From Golubevia sp. BC0850 (taxonomy: Eukaryota > Basidiomycota > Exobasidiomycetes > Golubeviales > Golubeviaceae): a DNA stretch of 64,000 nucleotides. Location of the stretch: the NCBI GenBank assembly GCA_012976225.1, contig JAAVVG010000013.1, positions 186,001 through 250,000 on the forward strand, given 5' to 3'. This document shows positions 21,475 to 32,649 of this stretch, one piece after another (position 1 is the first letter of the stretch; the number at the start of each line of letters is the position of its first letter). The position numbers were made by a program, and so were the translations under genes. The notes under the pieces were generated by a model that did not search any database, had not been told where the DNA came from, and saw nothing but the letters and a program-made list of their open reading frames with translations.

Positions 21475-23061
21475 ATGTCGAATCCATATCGAGAGACTGC
21501 TGGATATGGAATGCATTCAGTAGCATTGCAAGTCAAAGACTTACGGGTCTCTCTAGCTTGGTATCAACATGTTCTGGGTAAGTTTGTCCACTGCACCAAT
21601 CTCACCTTCAAAGTTTGTCCTTTACCCCCTCTCCCTTGGCTCAAGTGTGCAATGGCAAGCTCAAATTCTAGCCATCCCAATATTTCAATCTAAATTTCAA
21701 TGGAATCGCTGGACCGTTTGAGCTGACGACTTCTCTCTTGAACGCAGGAATGGAAATAGTGAAAGAGACCGTGACTTCTGGAGTACAGATGACTTTCATT
21801 GGTTACAGTAGAAATATGGTTCCTGGAACTGAGTTCGGTGCTAGACAGGCTTTAATTCAGCTCATATATGTAGAGTGAGTTGAAGGGTGAGAGGAGAGGG
21901 GAGGAGAGGAGAGAGAGAGCTGAGAGAAGAGTGGAGGAGGTGGAGATGTGGGAGAACAGCTCTGGCTTTAGTTGGTGGCTTCTGGCTTCTTTCGAATATC
22001 GGATTTAGCCAATAGTCGGCTGAGAAGATACTGGCATCGCCCACAAGAGGTCCAGAGCTCTTGGGAGGCGTAGAGAAGTTACTTTAGTTTTCAGGATTCG
22101 CGCCGTGGCCCAGGAAACGGTTTATCATCGCCAAAGGTTAGCACTAGGGTGATGTCAATGGTAGCTTCAAGACACTCTTTTGTACTCAGGAGTGCTTTCT
22201 GGTCTTTCTTTGAAGCCTGTCTCGTCTTACCATCGAGGACGAGCTGCTCTCTCTCGACTTCTGACCTTGTGCTCATAAACATTCGCCTCCTTCCTACTTT
22301 CGCCCCAACCTCTCTAACCTCAAACAGCGGAAGTGAAAACGATCCGACGTTCAAGATCAACCGAAAAACTAATGTAAGTATCATGAGTCAAGTTCGAAGA
22401 TTTTGAGCTCAGAGCTCACTGTGTTGCTTGCTTGCTATTCTTCGCCCCTTTTTCGTTTCTAGGGATTCTGTCACATCTCAATCAGTGTTCCTGATATTGA
22501 AGTAGCGCGGAATCGAGCTAAATCCTTAGACGTGGAGATAGTTGAGGAAGGTTCGAATTCAAAGTAAGTTCTCTTCGCGACCTTTTGATCCTTGCTTTGT
22601 TTTTCTCTGATTCCATGATCCCGTTCCTTCCAATCAGAGGTTTCGCAGTCCTAGCAGATCCAGATGGCTATCACATCCAACTTTTATCGAATCAAATCCA
22701 CGAAAAGTTAGAACTCGAGAAAGCATGTGAGAGCATCCTATCGTTGGACGGATTCCAGCTCAAACATTTAGATGGAGATTTCAAAGAAGGTTTCAGTGTT
22801 GATCCTAGAGTTGCAGCTCGAGGTGGATCTCCAGAACTAAGTCACGCTTATTGGGGTTACAACAAGAGTGGTGGTCCTATCAGTCCGATTAACTCTAGTT
22901 TTGGTGAAAGTATGGATCGAGGACAGAAGTCTGGAGCAAGTCCCAGAGGGAATGGAAATGGAAGAGCCAGTGGGAGTGGGAGTGGGAGTGGTAATAGTAG
23001 TGCTAAGACTTCAAGTGGGGAAGGGAAAGGCAGAATCGATACTCCAAGTCAAGATCGCTGA
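21475..23061 (+). CDS. Glyoxalase I-like protein of the VOC superfamily
   Basis: Five exons (21475-21577, 21748-21874, 22328-22373, 22463-22563, 22638-23061) give 266 residues. Residues 10-145 form one vicinal oxygen chelate unit pair: GYGMHSVALQVKDLRVSLAWY, GMEIVKETVTSG, GFCHISISVPDIEVAR and LADPDGYHIQLL. This matches lactoylglutathione lyase, which converts the methylglyoxal-glutathione adduct. The remaining 120 residues are a polar Gly/Ser tail. The four expected metal positions appear as His14, Gln72, His96 and Gln140. Known glyoxalase I enzymes have Glu at the second and fourth, so catalysis or metal use may differ. Yeast GLO1 has two domains, this one has a single domain. Exon 3 is only 46 nt and intron 2 is 453 bp. 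I leave the symbol blank because of the changed ligands. Confidence 0.8.
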
Positions 23062-24098
23062 AACATAAACAAACGACCTAGGCGACCCTCTCTCAAGTGT
23101 CAAGCCTTTCGTATACGAGTCTCCCTCAGTCAAATCTCAATAAAAGCATCTACAAATCTCATTTTCTCTCTAGAGCTGGTATCTAATCTCATGGACTTTC
23201 TTCTCCCGATCTCTGTTTCTATCTCTTCTCACAATATGCTAGCATCACTCAAGTCCCTCAAATCATTCAATCTTTCTATCTCTTCTCATTCACTGTAAAT
23301 ATATCGAGCTACCTCTGTTTTTTGATGAGAGGTCTCTCTACTCACTCTCAAACCCCAAATTCTTGCCACTTCGACTTCATCGAAATTCGACCTTTTCTTT
23401 CCCGGTCTCTTCGTATTTCCTGCATCGTTCAAGCTTCGTCATCCAAATAGAAATCATCTAAGTCCACCTGATCAACCCACATGAGCGTGTGACCATTCTT
23501 CTCGGTCAGAACAAAACATCGAAGCAGTCCTCGCGGATCTCTTTGCCGAGGAAGGGGTTCTCCTGCCACATCGAAGTGCTTTACCCAAAATGGGGTATAC
23601 CGATACTATCCCGTTCGTTTACAGAATCGTTCGAACACTCCGTGACTTTGCAGGAACTTGGAATATGTATTGGAATCCCCCGCACTTTTTCCCGCTCGCT
23701 TCGCTGCCAAGGGGGCTTCGCTTCCAAAGTTCGAGACGAACGACGAGCGAGTTCACAGCTTCTCTAACTTCTTCATAGTTTCATCGAGCCTTTTAAATTT
23801 ATAACATGGCTAAAGCCTACTTGATTGCATACCAATTGAAGTTGTTGAACGATCAATGAGAAAGGACATCCGGTGAACAGCCGTCGAGGGTATAAATAGG
23901 GAGAATCCGTCTCTACTATTTCTCTGTTCCCTATCTCTCCCCCCTCTCCTTCTTCTCCTTTTCTATTCCTCTCTTTCTCATCCCTCTTTCTTTCTCTTCG
24001 TCTAAACCCTCTCCATTTGCACGTCAAGGTCCCCCATCCCCTCTTCTCACGTCTCTCTATCTCTCTCTCATTTTTTAATTTTTTCGCCGAACCTCAAG
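23062..24098. other. Intergenic region with the lipase 2 promoter
   Basis: About 1 kb without a supported gene. The distal part is CT-rich. A clear TATA box (TATAAATA, 23891-23898) and a CT-rich leader precede the lipase 2 ATG. Confidence 0.55.
23891..23898 (+). promoter_or_regulatory. TATA box of lipase 2
   Basis: TATAAATA stands about 200 bp upstream of the lipase 2 start, the same distance as the TATA-like box of lipase 1. Confidence 0.55.
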
Positions 24099-25272
24099 AT
24101 GCAATACCTTCTTCCGACTCTTCTCTTGGTTCCAGCTGTCTTAGGAGCTACAGTCAATCCTCGTCAATCCACTGAAGCTCCAATTTCCCTTCAAGGTGAC
24201 ACCTCTTCATTTACCAACGCAGCTAAGTACGCTCAAGCTTCTTACTGCACTGAATCAGCTGGAGGGTTCATTAACGGAGCTGCAGTCTCGAAAGTCTGGG
24301 GAAATGGAGACTCCGTTCCTTTCTGCTATGTCGCTTACAACCCGAATTCAAACCAAATCATCGTGGCCCACGAAGGGTGAGTTTCCAAGCTCTTGTTCGA
24401 GTCTACTGGCACATCGCTCATCTCCTTCTACTTCTTTTGCTTCAGAACTGATCCTACTGAGATCGAGTCACTCAAGGTCGATGCCGATCTGTTTTTGGAT
24501 CCAATGGATTCTCGATTCTCTTCATGTGGATTCAAATCTGGCTCCGAAGTTCATGGAGGGTTTCAGAAAGCTTGGGCCTCTACTGCCGATGACATCTTAG
24601 CTGAAGTGAATTCGCAACTTGCAAGTCACTCCGGAGCTTCAGTTCTCGTCACTGGTCATTCGTAAGTGAAGTCGAGTGGGGTCGTCCTACCCATTCTTAA
24701 CGTCAAGTTGACCCTCCCTGACTTCATCGCTTTCCCTCTCTTTCAGACTTGGAGCTGCGATTGCTACTCTAGATGTCGCTTACCTGAAATGTAAAATCCC
24801 GGGGGTGAATCTACAAGGACTGACTTTCGCCTCTCCAAGAGCTGGAACCAAGGAGTTCGCAGAGTCTATTCCATCTTTCACCAATGTGATCAATGGTCAA
24901 GATTTGATTCCAGATGTTCCCCCAAAGTCTTTTGGATACTATCACAGTGCTGGAGAGGTGTGGATTAACCCAGCTAACTCCGACACCGTTTTCAACTGTC
25001 CTGGAGTGAGTAGCGAGTAACCACGTCCTCCACTCACTTTTTGAGGGAACGCTATCGTCTGTACGCCAAGACTTAGCTGTGAGGCGAGACTTGTATTCAG
25101 TCCAATGTAATTTCTCCTGCGTCCTCTGCAACCCCTTGTTGACACTTCTCCCTTTCCTTCACAGGCCGAGAATGTCAACTGCGCTGACGGTGTCGCTACT
25201 TTTGATCACAATATTCTCAATCATTTGGGAAAGTACTTTGGAGTTGTAATCAACGGCTCTCTCGGGTGTTAA
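24099..25272 (+). CDS. Secreted class 3 lipase, copy 2
   Basis: Four exons (24099-24376, 24446-24661, 24747-25005, 25165-25272) give 286 residues. The signal peptide (MQYLLPTLLLVPAVLGA) is followed by VNPRQS. Ser165 in GHSLGAA, Asp217 (GQDLIPDVP) and His271 (LNHLGKYFG) form the expected lipase triad. It is clearly paralogous to the lipase at 4.6 kb along its whole length. It shares three intron positions with that copy and lacks the other two, so the 41-nt exon of copy 1 is here part of a larger exon. It faces the second HsbA-like gene tail to tail, with 385 bp between stops. It is probably an extracellular esterase acting on lipids or polyesters. Specificity cannot be read from the sequence. 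Confidence 0.93.
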
Positions 25273-25657
25273 GCGGAAGAGAATCTCATCTGTATTTTTT
25301 CTCATCGTTCACGAACCCCCTCAAAATGTAACAGCACGTCACAAGAAAGAAGCTCCACTATCTGTCACTATGTACTGTACGCTCCAATCAAACTGATCAC
25401 CAAAACCCAACTTCGACTTGAGATCTGGATTCGTTCGCCAGGCTCAAACGCATTTTGCCACTGGGCTGAGTCACAGGCGGAATCACAATACACAAGACAG
25501 AACGAAGAACGAAGAAGGAAAGTAGGTGCCGCAATTTTTGTTTGACTAGACGAAAAGAGTATATGGGAGGATTCAGGTATCAAGTTAGAGAAGATGGTGA
25601 AGTTAGAGGGAACAAGAATGAGAGAAGACAGAGACCGAGTACAGAAGAGACGTTGAA
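25273..25657. other. Convergent 3' region of lipase 2 and HsbA-like copy 2
   Basis: About 385 bp between two stop codons, without a supported gene. No strong terminator-like structure is visible. Confidence 0.5.
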
Positions 25658-26583
25658 TCATTCAATTTTCTTGAATTCTCCAATCACCCCGTTCTCTCCA
25701 AGCTCAGGGATAAGCTCAACGGGCTCTTCGAAAGCCTCCACCGACCCCTCTTTTCCAACACCTCCACAGAGATGACGATTGAAAGCTGAGGAAAGATCTC
25801 CAAGTGGAGTGTAAGCACAGACAGCTTTGAGTTGCTTGTTTTTCAAAGCTTTTCGGTCGTTGTTGGCCTGGGAAAGAGGAGCAAATGAAGGCAAGGAAGC
25901 TTTCGTCAGAAACAACTAGCACCAAATTTGGCATCAGGCATCGTTGGGAACTTACCTGAGCAGAACAATTTGGCACGACGGCTACGAAATGGTAACCGAG
26001 AGTGGCAACATGTTCCTCGTGGCGAGCCAAAGAGTCGTGAACAGATTGCCCTTCTGGACCATGTCCAAGATCTTGAAGTACCCCAGCTTTGGAGATGAGA
26101 ATGTCCATTAAGGCTCCATACTCCTTGGTGAACGCTTCATAAGCTGAACAGATACGAGTTTGACCAGCTGCGGTGTACTTCTGAGAGAAGGAAGCAAAAG
26201 AGAAGAGGGCGGGTTAGTCGAAAAGAACAAAGCGATGACAGGCGACGACCAGAGAAGAAATGGCGACATCTACACTTACTTTGCGTTGTCCGGTAACACT
26301 AGCTTCCTTCTTGACATCAGCGGCGAAGTGATTAAGCGCTTTGACTACTGGCGAGAATTGTTGAGGGTTGAGAGCAGCGACAGCACCTGCCTTGATGCGC
26401 TTTGCGATAGGATCATTCGCACGACTCTCCTTAGTAAGAGTATGGATGATGTTGACTAGATGTTCACCGGTGCTTGCACGAGCAACTACTTGAGAGTGAG
26501 CTTGAGGGACTTTGACCAGAGTGGCAGAAGTCAAGGCGAAGAGAGAGAGAGGGGGAGGCGATGAGGACGGATGAGAAACGCAT
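25658..26583 (-). CDS. HsbA-like secreted helical protein, copy 2 (start unresolved)
   Basis: Three minus-strand exons (from about 26583 to 26280, then 26180-25956 and 25867-25658) encode a relative of the 6.5 kb gene. Both share VKVPQAHSQ, ESRA-DP, FSPV, AGQ-x-x-IC-AY, LMDILI-KA and an ending with KAVCAYTP. The C-terminal tail here is longer and acidic (about 50 residues with Glu/Gly). The protein resembles HsbA-type surface-binding proteins that assist secreted esterases, and it sits beside a lipase. As in copy 1, the signal-peptide ATG (26583, MRFSSVLIA) is out of frame with the mature region across a CT-repeat tract, and by a different amount. Overall identity to copy 1 looks like 40-55 percent in the first exon. 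Confidence 0.5.
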
Positions 26584-26923
26584 GACGTTGGACTTGAAAA
26601 GAGAGTGGTGGTGGGAGAAGAAGAAGAAGAAGAAGAGGGGAGGGAAAGAGAAAGATGAGTTGATGGAGAGAAGAAGAAGAAGCTGGAATCTTCCTGCTTT
26701 TGAACCTTTTGAGCCCCGAAACCAGGGGTAGCATGTTTGGCGTGGGAGTCTCTGGTTCGTCGTTCCAGTCTTTCGGTTCCGTAGACGGGACTGAAAGTTT
26801 TAAAATCTCTCATCCCTCCAACCACGAAATGTCAGAAGTGAGCTGAGACAGCCATTTTAGGACCTGTCAACGGGACTTGAAGGGGATAGAGTGGATCGAC
26901 ACTCAACAAGGGGTCGACCTGCA
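26480..26923 (-). repeat. Right arm of the inverted duplication (HsbA-like promoter and 5' end)
   Basis: Its reverse complement matches 6166-6600 at roughly nine bases in ten by eye through promoter and leader. The two arms therefore lie head-out around the 20 kb between them. Confidence 0.85.
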
Positions 26924-27573
26924 GTGGGACGAGTCAGAAGAGGGGAGGGATCAGGTAAGTCGCTTGATTTGGGGCTTCTTTGAGACTCGTTCGAATCTGA
27001 ACAGGCTACGCAAACCTCAAAGGTTGAGGGTGTATCAAGCTGAACGGTATACAATTCGGAGAGCTGAAACGGAAGAGCACTAAATACAAGTAGGCAGTCA
27101 TGCTTGCCCAGTTTCGAATCTCGAACCAGCTGAAGATCAAAGAAATAGTGGATTCGACCACTTTGAAAATCTCTATCCACCTTGGCGGAGAAGCTTTGCT
27201 GGACTCGACTTCACCCTTCGATCTTTAGTTCGCATTTCTTGAGAATCTGTAAACAATAGTGCTTCCCTTTTACCTCTGTTTCTTCTTCGCTTTTCAACTA
27301 GGTTTTTGCATTTGCATGTTCTGATGGGCTGCACAACCCAATGCTGGGTGGCAAATCGAAGAGATCAGAGATGCAAACAAGGAAGCGTGGAGTTGCAGCA
27401 CCCAAGTTAACCCAAATCTTCCATGAGATTCAACTCCAAGAGTAGTCTTCTTCAGTCATCCTCTCTGATAGGATTCAATTTACAAGAGAGAGGTTTCCAC
27501 GACTCAACGCGTCAGCGCCATTTTATAACGCGCTGCCTCTTTCTTCCCCTCTTTTTTTCTACCCCAAACCCCA
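26924..27573. promoter_or_regulatory. Upstream region of RAD5
   Basis: The region separates the divergent HsbA-like copy 2 and RAD5. It contains an MCB octamer at 27507-27514, 60 bp upstream of the RAD5 start, followed by a second AACGCG. I see no gene inside. Confidence 0.5.
27507..27514 (+). promoter_or_regulatory. MCB-type element ACGCGTCA upstream of RAD5
   Basis: The octamer matches the MBF consensus ACGCGTNA and lies about 60 bp upstream of the RAD5 ATG. MBF drives G1/S expression of replication and repair genes in other fungi, so the pairing is biologically reasonable. Confidence 0.55.
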
Positions 27574-30500
27574 ATGCAAAGCGAAGTAGCTTCTTCCTCA
27601 GACGCAGAAATGACGTCACAAGAAGATAAAGACTTCTTTGCCTCTTCTCCTCCAGACTCAAAGAACATCAAGAGCAGTCCAAGCGCTTTCTCTCCACTCT
27701 CTTCACCACCTCAACACAGACGCGACTCTCATAGCCCATCTCCTCAATCCTCTAAAGCAGCAAACGCCCTAAAGAATGGTGAAAACTCAGATGAGTACAT
27801 GAAATCCAAGGGGAAGGAGAACAATCGCGTCAATGGAAAGAGAGAGAGGTCTCAAGAGGAGGAGGAGGAAGAGGACGTGAAGCCAAAGATCAGAGATGGT
27901 CCTTTGTTCCTCTCAAACGGAAACGATGAAGTAGATGAAGTCGAAGAAGAACCAGAAGGTCAAGATGAAATGGATCACGATGTCAAGCCAGATCTCTCGT
28001 CAAGAGCTAGTGGTTCCAGAGACAAGCCTCCTTCCAAACGTACCAAAGTCTCTTCTCCTTATCCTTCACCCGCCTCACACCAATACGATAGTGAATATCG
28101 TCAACCTCAAGCTCCAATCCAAGAGGATCCGGAACTAGACAGTTGGGAGTCCAGGTTCTTGGGAAGCTTTATCATCGAAGCCTACTCTGCCTCAAAGAAG
28201 CTGAGAAGTGGACAGGTGGTTAAAGTAGAACACAACAAGCCTGAGGATCTAAAGGCTCGTAACTCGGTGAATAATGTGCTGATGAAGAAGAAGAAGAAGG
28301 TCACTGATGACAACATTGTTAGAATGTCTACCAATGGTGAGTTCCATTTCTGAAAGAACGGGCGGGGTCACTTTCGAGAAGATGGACAAGCAGTGGTTGA
28401 TCATTGAATGACAGAGCTTCAATTTCAGATGCATTATCTGATGAGAGGCGAGGAACTCTCTGGAGGAAGAATGCTTCGAAAGTGGGAATCAAAAGCTGTA
28501 CAGCTACTGCGCTCCAACTTCTTGTTGACATGCTCTACCCTGCCCCCTCTCTTCACTTGCTGATTCAGGATTTGAGGTAGCTCGTACTAGTATCGAGGAT
28601 GGGAAGTGGATCACCAAACTTCTAGATTACGGTCTCGCTGATTTACAAGGAATCGTTGTAGATTGTGATCTGGGCTCTCCTTTCATGACCCCAATCATCG
28701 TAGAGATCAAAGTGAGTGATAATACTAATTTTGGCTCAACTTGCTAGCTCTATCGCACGAGAGTTTCGACAATGGAATCAGAAGTTGACTTCCAAAGCAT
28801 CTTTTCTCTAAACAGGCTTACCTCAAACGCGATCCTTTCAGAAACACTCTCACTACGGAGGGTTTCCAAGAAGGCGTCAAAACAGGTTTTAGAGCTGAAA
28901 GTGCCGAAACCGCTGCCGAGAAGATGCTTCGTGGTCGTAAAGGTTCTCTACTCAAGCTTCTTCGCTTGTGCTCGGTTAGACCAGTCGTGTCTAACGCGGC
29001 CGTGGAAGCTCACAAAGCGCAGGACGAAATCAAGGCTGAAGACATGGTCGATCACTTCTCTGAAGAAGTGCGAAATGCAACTCAAGGAATCTCTTCAGCT
29101 CCTATCGCTTCTGGTTCCAGACCAAGATCTTCACCGACAGGTCCTGGTAGCGAATCTTCTCAGCCCATCATGATCGACGATGAAGAAGAAGATGTCAAAC
29201 CAAAGATCAAGAAGGAGGAGTTCAAAGTTCCAGACGACAACGAAGGTCCAGATGTCAAGGAGGATCAATTAGCTGAAGTTTACAGCAAGACTTCTCACAT
29301 TCTCTCTCTTCCTGAAGTCGACCCTCCGGAAACCTTCAACATGGATCTGAGAACCTATCAAAAGCAAGCTCTTGGTTGGATGTTAGAGCAGGAAAAGAGC
29401 AAAGCTGAGAAAGAGGAGGATGAGAAGGTGGAAGAACATTTACATCCTCTCTGGGAGAAGTGAGTATCTGAAGAAGCCAGTGGACCTCTGCAGGAGCATG
29501 GGCTGATGCTAACTATTCATCTTTTCCTCTTTCTTGCTTACAGATACACCTTCCCTCCAGATTTGACCGATCCAGCGTCTCTCACGGAACTAGCCGACGC
29601 TCGCTCCAGAGACTTCTACTTCAATCCGTACACTGGTGATCTCAGTCTTAGATTCCAAGCCGCTTCTAGAGGATCTCGAGGAGGTATTTTAGCCGACGAG
29701 ATGGGCTTGGGGAAGACCATTCAGATCGCTGCTCTCATCCACGCCAATCGTCCAGACGAGGAAGGTGCTTCTTCGCAGAAGAGCTCAGACACAGAGGAAG
29801 ACGTCAAGCCCTCTCGCTCTGAGCTGCAGAAGGGATCTGGAAAGCTTGGATTTGGCAGCAAGAAGAAAGCTCGTCGTGGAGCTCCTGTCCCAAATCAAGC
29901 CACCTTGGTCGTAGCTCCGATGAGTTTGATCGCTCAATGGAGAGACGAGTTAGTGAGAGCTTCGAAGAAGAACACACTCTCAGTCGAGCTCTTCTACGGT
30001 TCTGCTGCTGGAAGAGGAAACGTCATGGAGGCCGTCGAGGACGGAGAAGTTGACGTCGTCATCACCTCTTACGGAACTTTGGTTGGAGAATTCAAGAATT
30101 TCAACAAGAATGGGTCCAAAGGTCTCTTTGGTACCAAGTGGTTTCGCGTCGTCTTGGACGAAGCTCATCAGATTCGTTCTCGAAATACCCAGTCTGCTAA
30201 GGCTGCCTTCCAGCTGGAAGCAAGACGCAGGTGGTGTCTTACTGGATCCCCCATTATCAACAGAGTCGTTGATCTCTTTTCTCTTCTTCACTTCTTGAGA
30301 GTCGAGCCTTGGTGAGTGATCTAGCTAGGCTTTCAAAGCCATCCAACTCTTTGACTGATGCTCTTCTCTTCTGCCATTCCATAGGGGTGACTTCGGCTTC
30401 TTCAACAGCTTCATTGCTAATCCCTTCGCCAACAAGAACCCAAAAGCTCTTCAGATCATTCAAGTCGTCTTGGAGTCAGTGCTTCTTCGTCGTGAGAAGA

Positions 30501-32345
30501 GGATGAAGGACAAATACGGTCACCCAATCGTTCCTCTTCCTCCAAAGATCGTGAGTGCTTCTAGGGAGAAAACTCATTCGAGATACGTCGATTTGTCGAA
30601 AAGAAGAATGATTTCATTTCATAGCTCTCTGTTCCCCAACTGACATTTCCTCTTTCCCTTTCTCTCCACTCTCTTAGTACGACATTCGCCACTTGGACTT
30701 CTCTGACGCCGAACGCGAGATCTACGACTCGGTCTACGTGATTGCTAAGAATCAGTACAATCGTCTCAGAGCCGATGGGACAGTCACTAGGAATCTTGGA
30801 GCCGTCTTCGCGATCCTGATGCGTCTCAGGCAGGCCGTCTGCCATCCTCTGCTTCTACTCAACGTCACCAAAGCTGCATCTGATGGCCAGACTGGATCTA
30901 TTCAAGCTTCAAGCAATCAACACATCAGAAAACTGATCTCTCAATTCCATGGTGGCCAAGGAGCGACGGACTCAGACGACGAGGACATGGACGGAGCAGG
31001 TTCTGCACCTTTGAGAGGAAAGGGAGCTTCAGACGTCGATAGCGTGGCTAAGCTCCAGAAGCTGTTGATGGAAAGGGAGGCCGATGATCCTTCTTCTTCT
31101 CAAGATGAGGCTTGTCCTCTCTGTTTCGAAGAGGACAAGGCCGAGGAATGCTACATGGCTTGTGGTCACTCTGGATGCAAGCAATGTCTAATTGAATACC
31201 TTCAAGGATGTGAAAACGAAGATAGAGAAGCTACCTGTCCAACCTGTAGAGAAGGACCAGTTTACGAACAAGATTTGGTCGAGAAGGTCAAGACCAGACA
31301 AAGGAAGAACAAGTTCGCTGCTGCCATCAATGGAGAAGAGGAGGAAGCTTCGGATCAAATTTCTCAATCACAAGGTTCTACTCACTCTCAGCCAGCTGAA
31401 TTCTTCCAGAAGAATGACTTCAGGTCTAGCTCGAAGCTTGAAACTCTTGTTTCAGATCTCAACCAATTGAGATACGACGAACCTGGTTTCAAAGGTGTCA
31501 TTTTTTCTCAATTCACTAGCTTCTTGGATTTGGTCGAGGTGAGTCTCATTTAGGTTGATTCTCTCTTTAGCCTGTTCGATCTTGACTGACCAGTCTGTTT
31601 CTGTCATCGCCACTTAGGTCGTTCTCACTCGAAACAGACATCCGTTCGTAAGATTAGATGGTACCATCTCTCAGAAGCATAGAGAACGAGTTCTTTCAGA
31701 ATTCAAAGGCTCTTCGAAGAGTATCGTCATCTTGATCTCTCTCAAAGCTGGAGGAGTGGGGTTGAATCGTGAGTAACGTGTTGTTTGACCGAGAGTGCCC
31801 ACTTCAAACGACTGACTCTTTCCTCCTCGGCTTTTCTCATCCCAATCCTTCCTTTTGTAGTCACTGTGAGTGCTTCACTGTCAAGAAGCAGGGAAATAGA
31901 GAAAAGAGGGCGTCTTTGACTGAAGGACCTCTTTTCTCGAGCGCTGATTGATCCTTTTCTTCATCTATTCCCTTCTTATCTCCATCCCTCCTCGCAGGCC
32001 GCTAATCATGTCTGGCTACTAGATGCTTGGTGGGCCGCTGCTATTGAAGAGCAAGCCATCGATCGTGTTCATCGTTTAGGAGCAACAAAGGTTAGTGGAG
32101 TGTTCTGAAGAGACAGAGACGCTCTCTCTCACCCACTTCTTGAGCTCAAACTTTTCTCCGTTCATCATTTCCTTGTTCTGCTCTTTCAGCCCGTCACAGT
32201 GCACAGATATTTGATCAGCAACTCCATCGAGGACAGGATTATGGAGATCCAAAAGCGCAAGACAGCTCTGGTTCAAGGCGCTCTTAGCGGCAGCAAGAAC
32301 GACTCAAATGCTGTTCAGAACCTCAATATTCTTTTCGCGGATTGA
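27574..32345 (+). CDS. RAD5: DNA repair helicase/ubiquitin ligase Rad5 (HLTF type)
   Basis: Rad5 polyubiquitinates PCNA and remodels stalled forks in error-free damage tolerance in the nucleus. Exons are 27574-28336, 28569-28711, 28816-29459, 29544-30311, 30385-30550, 30678-31538, 31618-31768, 31861-31865, 31998-32090 and 32190-32345. All are in frame, 1249 residues in total. The N-terminus is acidic and Ser-rich. A HIRAN domain starts near 188 ([15 protein letters not shown]). The SNF2 ATPase has DEMGLGKT near 568 and DEAH near 720. A C3HC4 RING lies inside the helicase at about 972-1015 ([17 protein letters not shown]). The C-terminal helicase motifs HRLGATK and [14 protein letters not shown] follow. 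Exon 8 is just 5 nt (TCACT). It completes LNLTAANHVW, so it must be included for a functional motif. Confidence 0.97.
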
Positions 32346-32649
32346 TCTGCTGGATTTCCGAACGCTTCATACTCTTGTCCTATACATTGTTCTTCCGTCT
32401 CGTCCTGCACCTTCACTCTGTTGTCCTTCATAAGTTTCAAACCTTCGAACCGCAAAATCAATTTCCCTAAACGTCTCTTAGTTTTCTTGTTCTTTTTCTG
32501 ATCTCCGATGAACCTCGAGAATTGAGATGTTCGAAGAGCTTACAAATCTCGATGTTTTATCTCCTCGGCTCATTCTCAGCGAGACGTTCTACCATACCAC
32601 CAACTCCATCCATCCAGATTCTGTATCACAGGCATAGAATAGGTTCAAG
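32346..32649. other. Intergenic region between RAD5 and the kinase
   Basis: About 300 bp with no supported gene. No TATA box or other recognisable site stands out. Confidence 0.5.
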
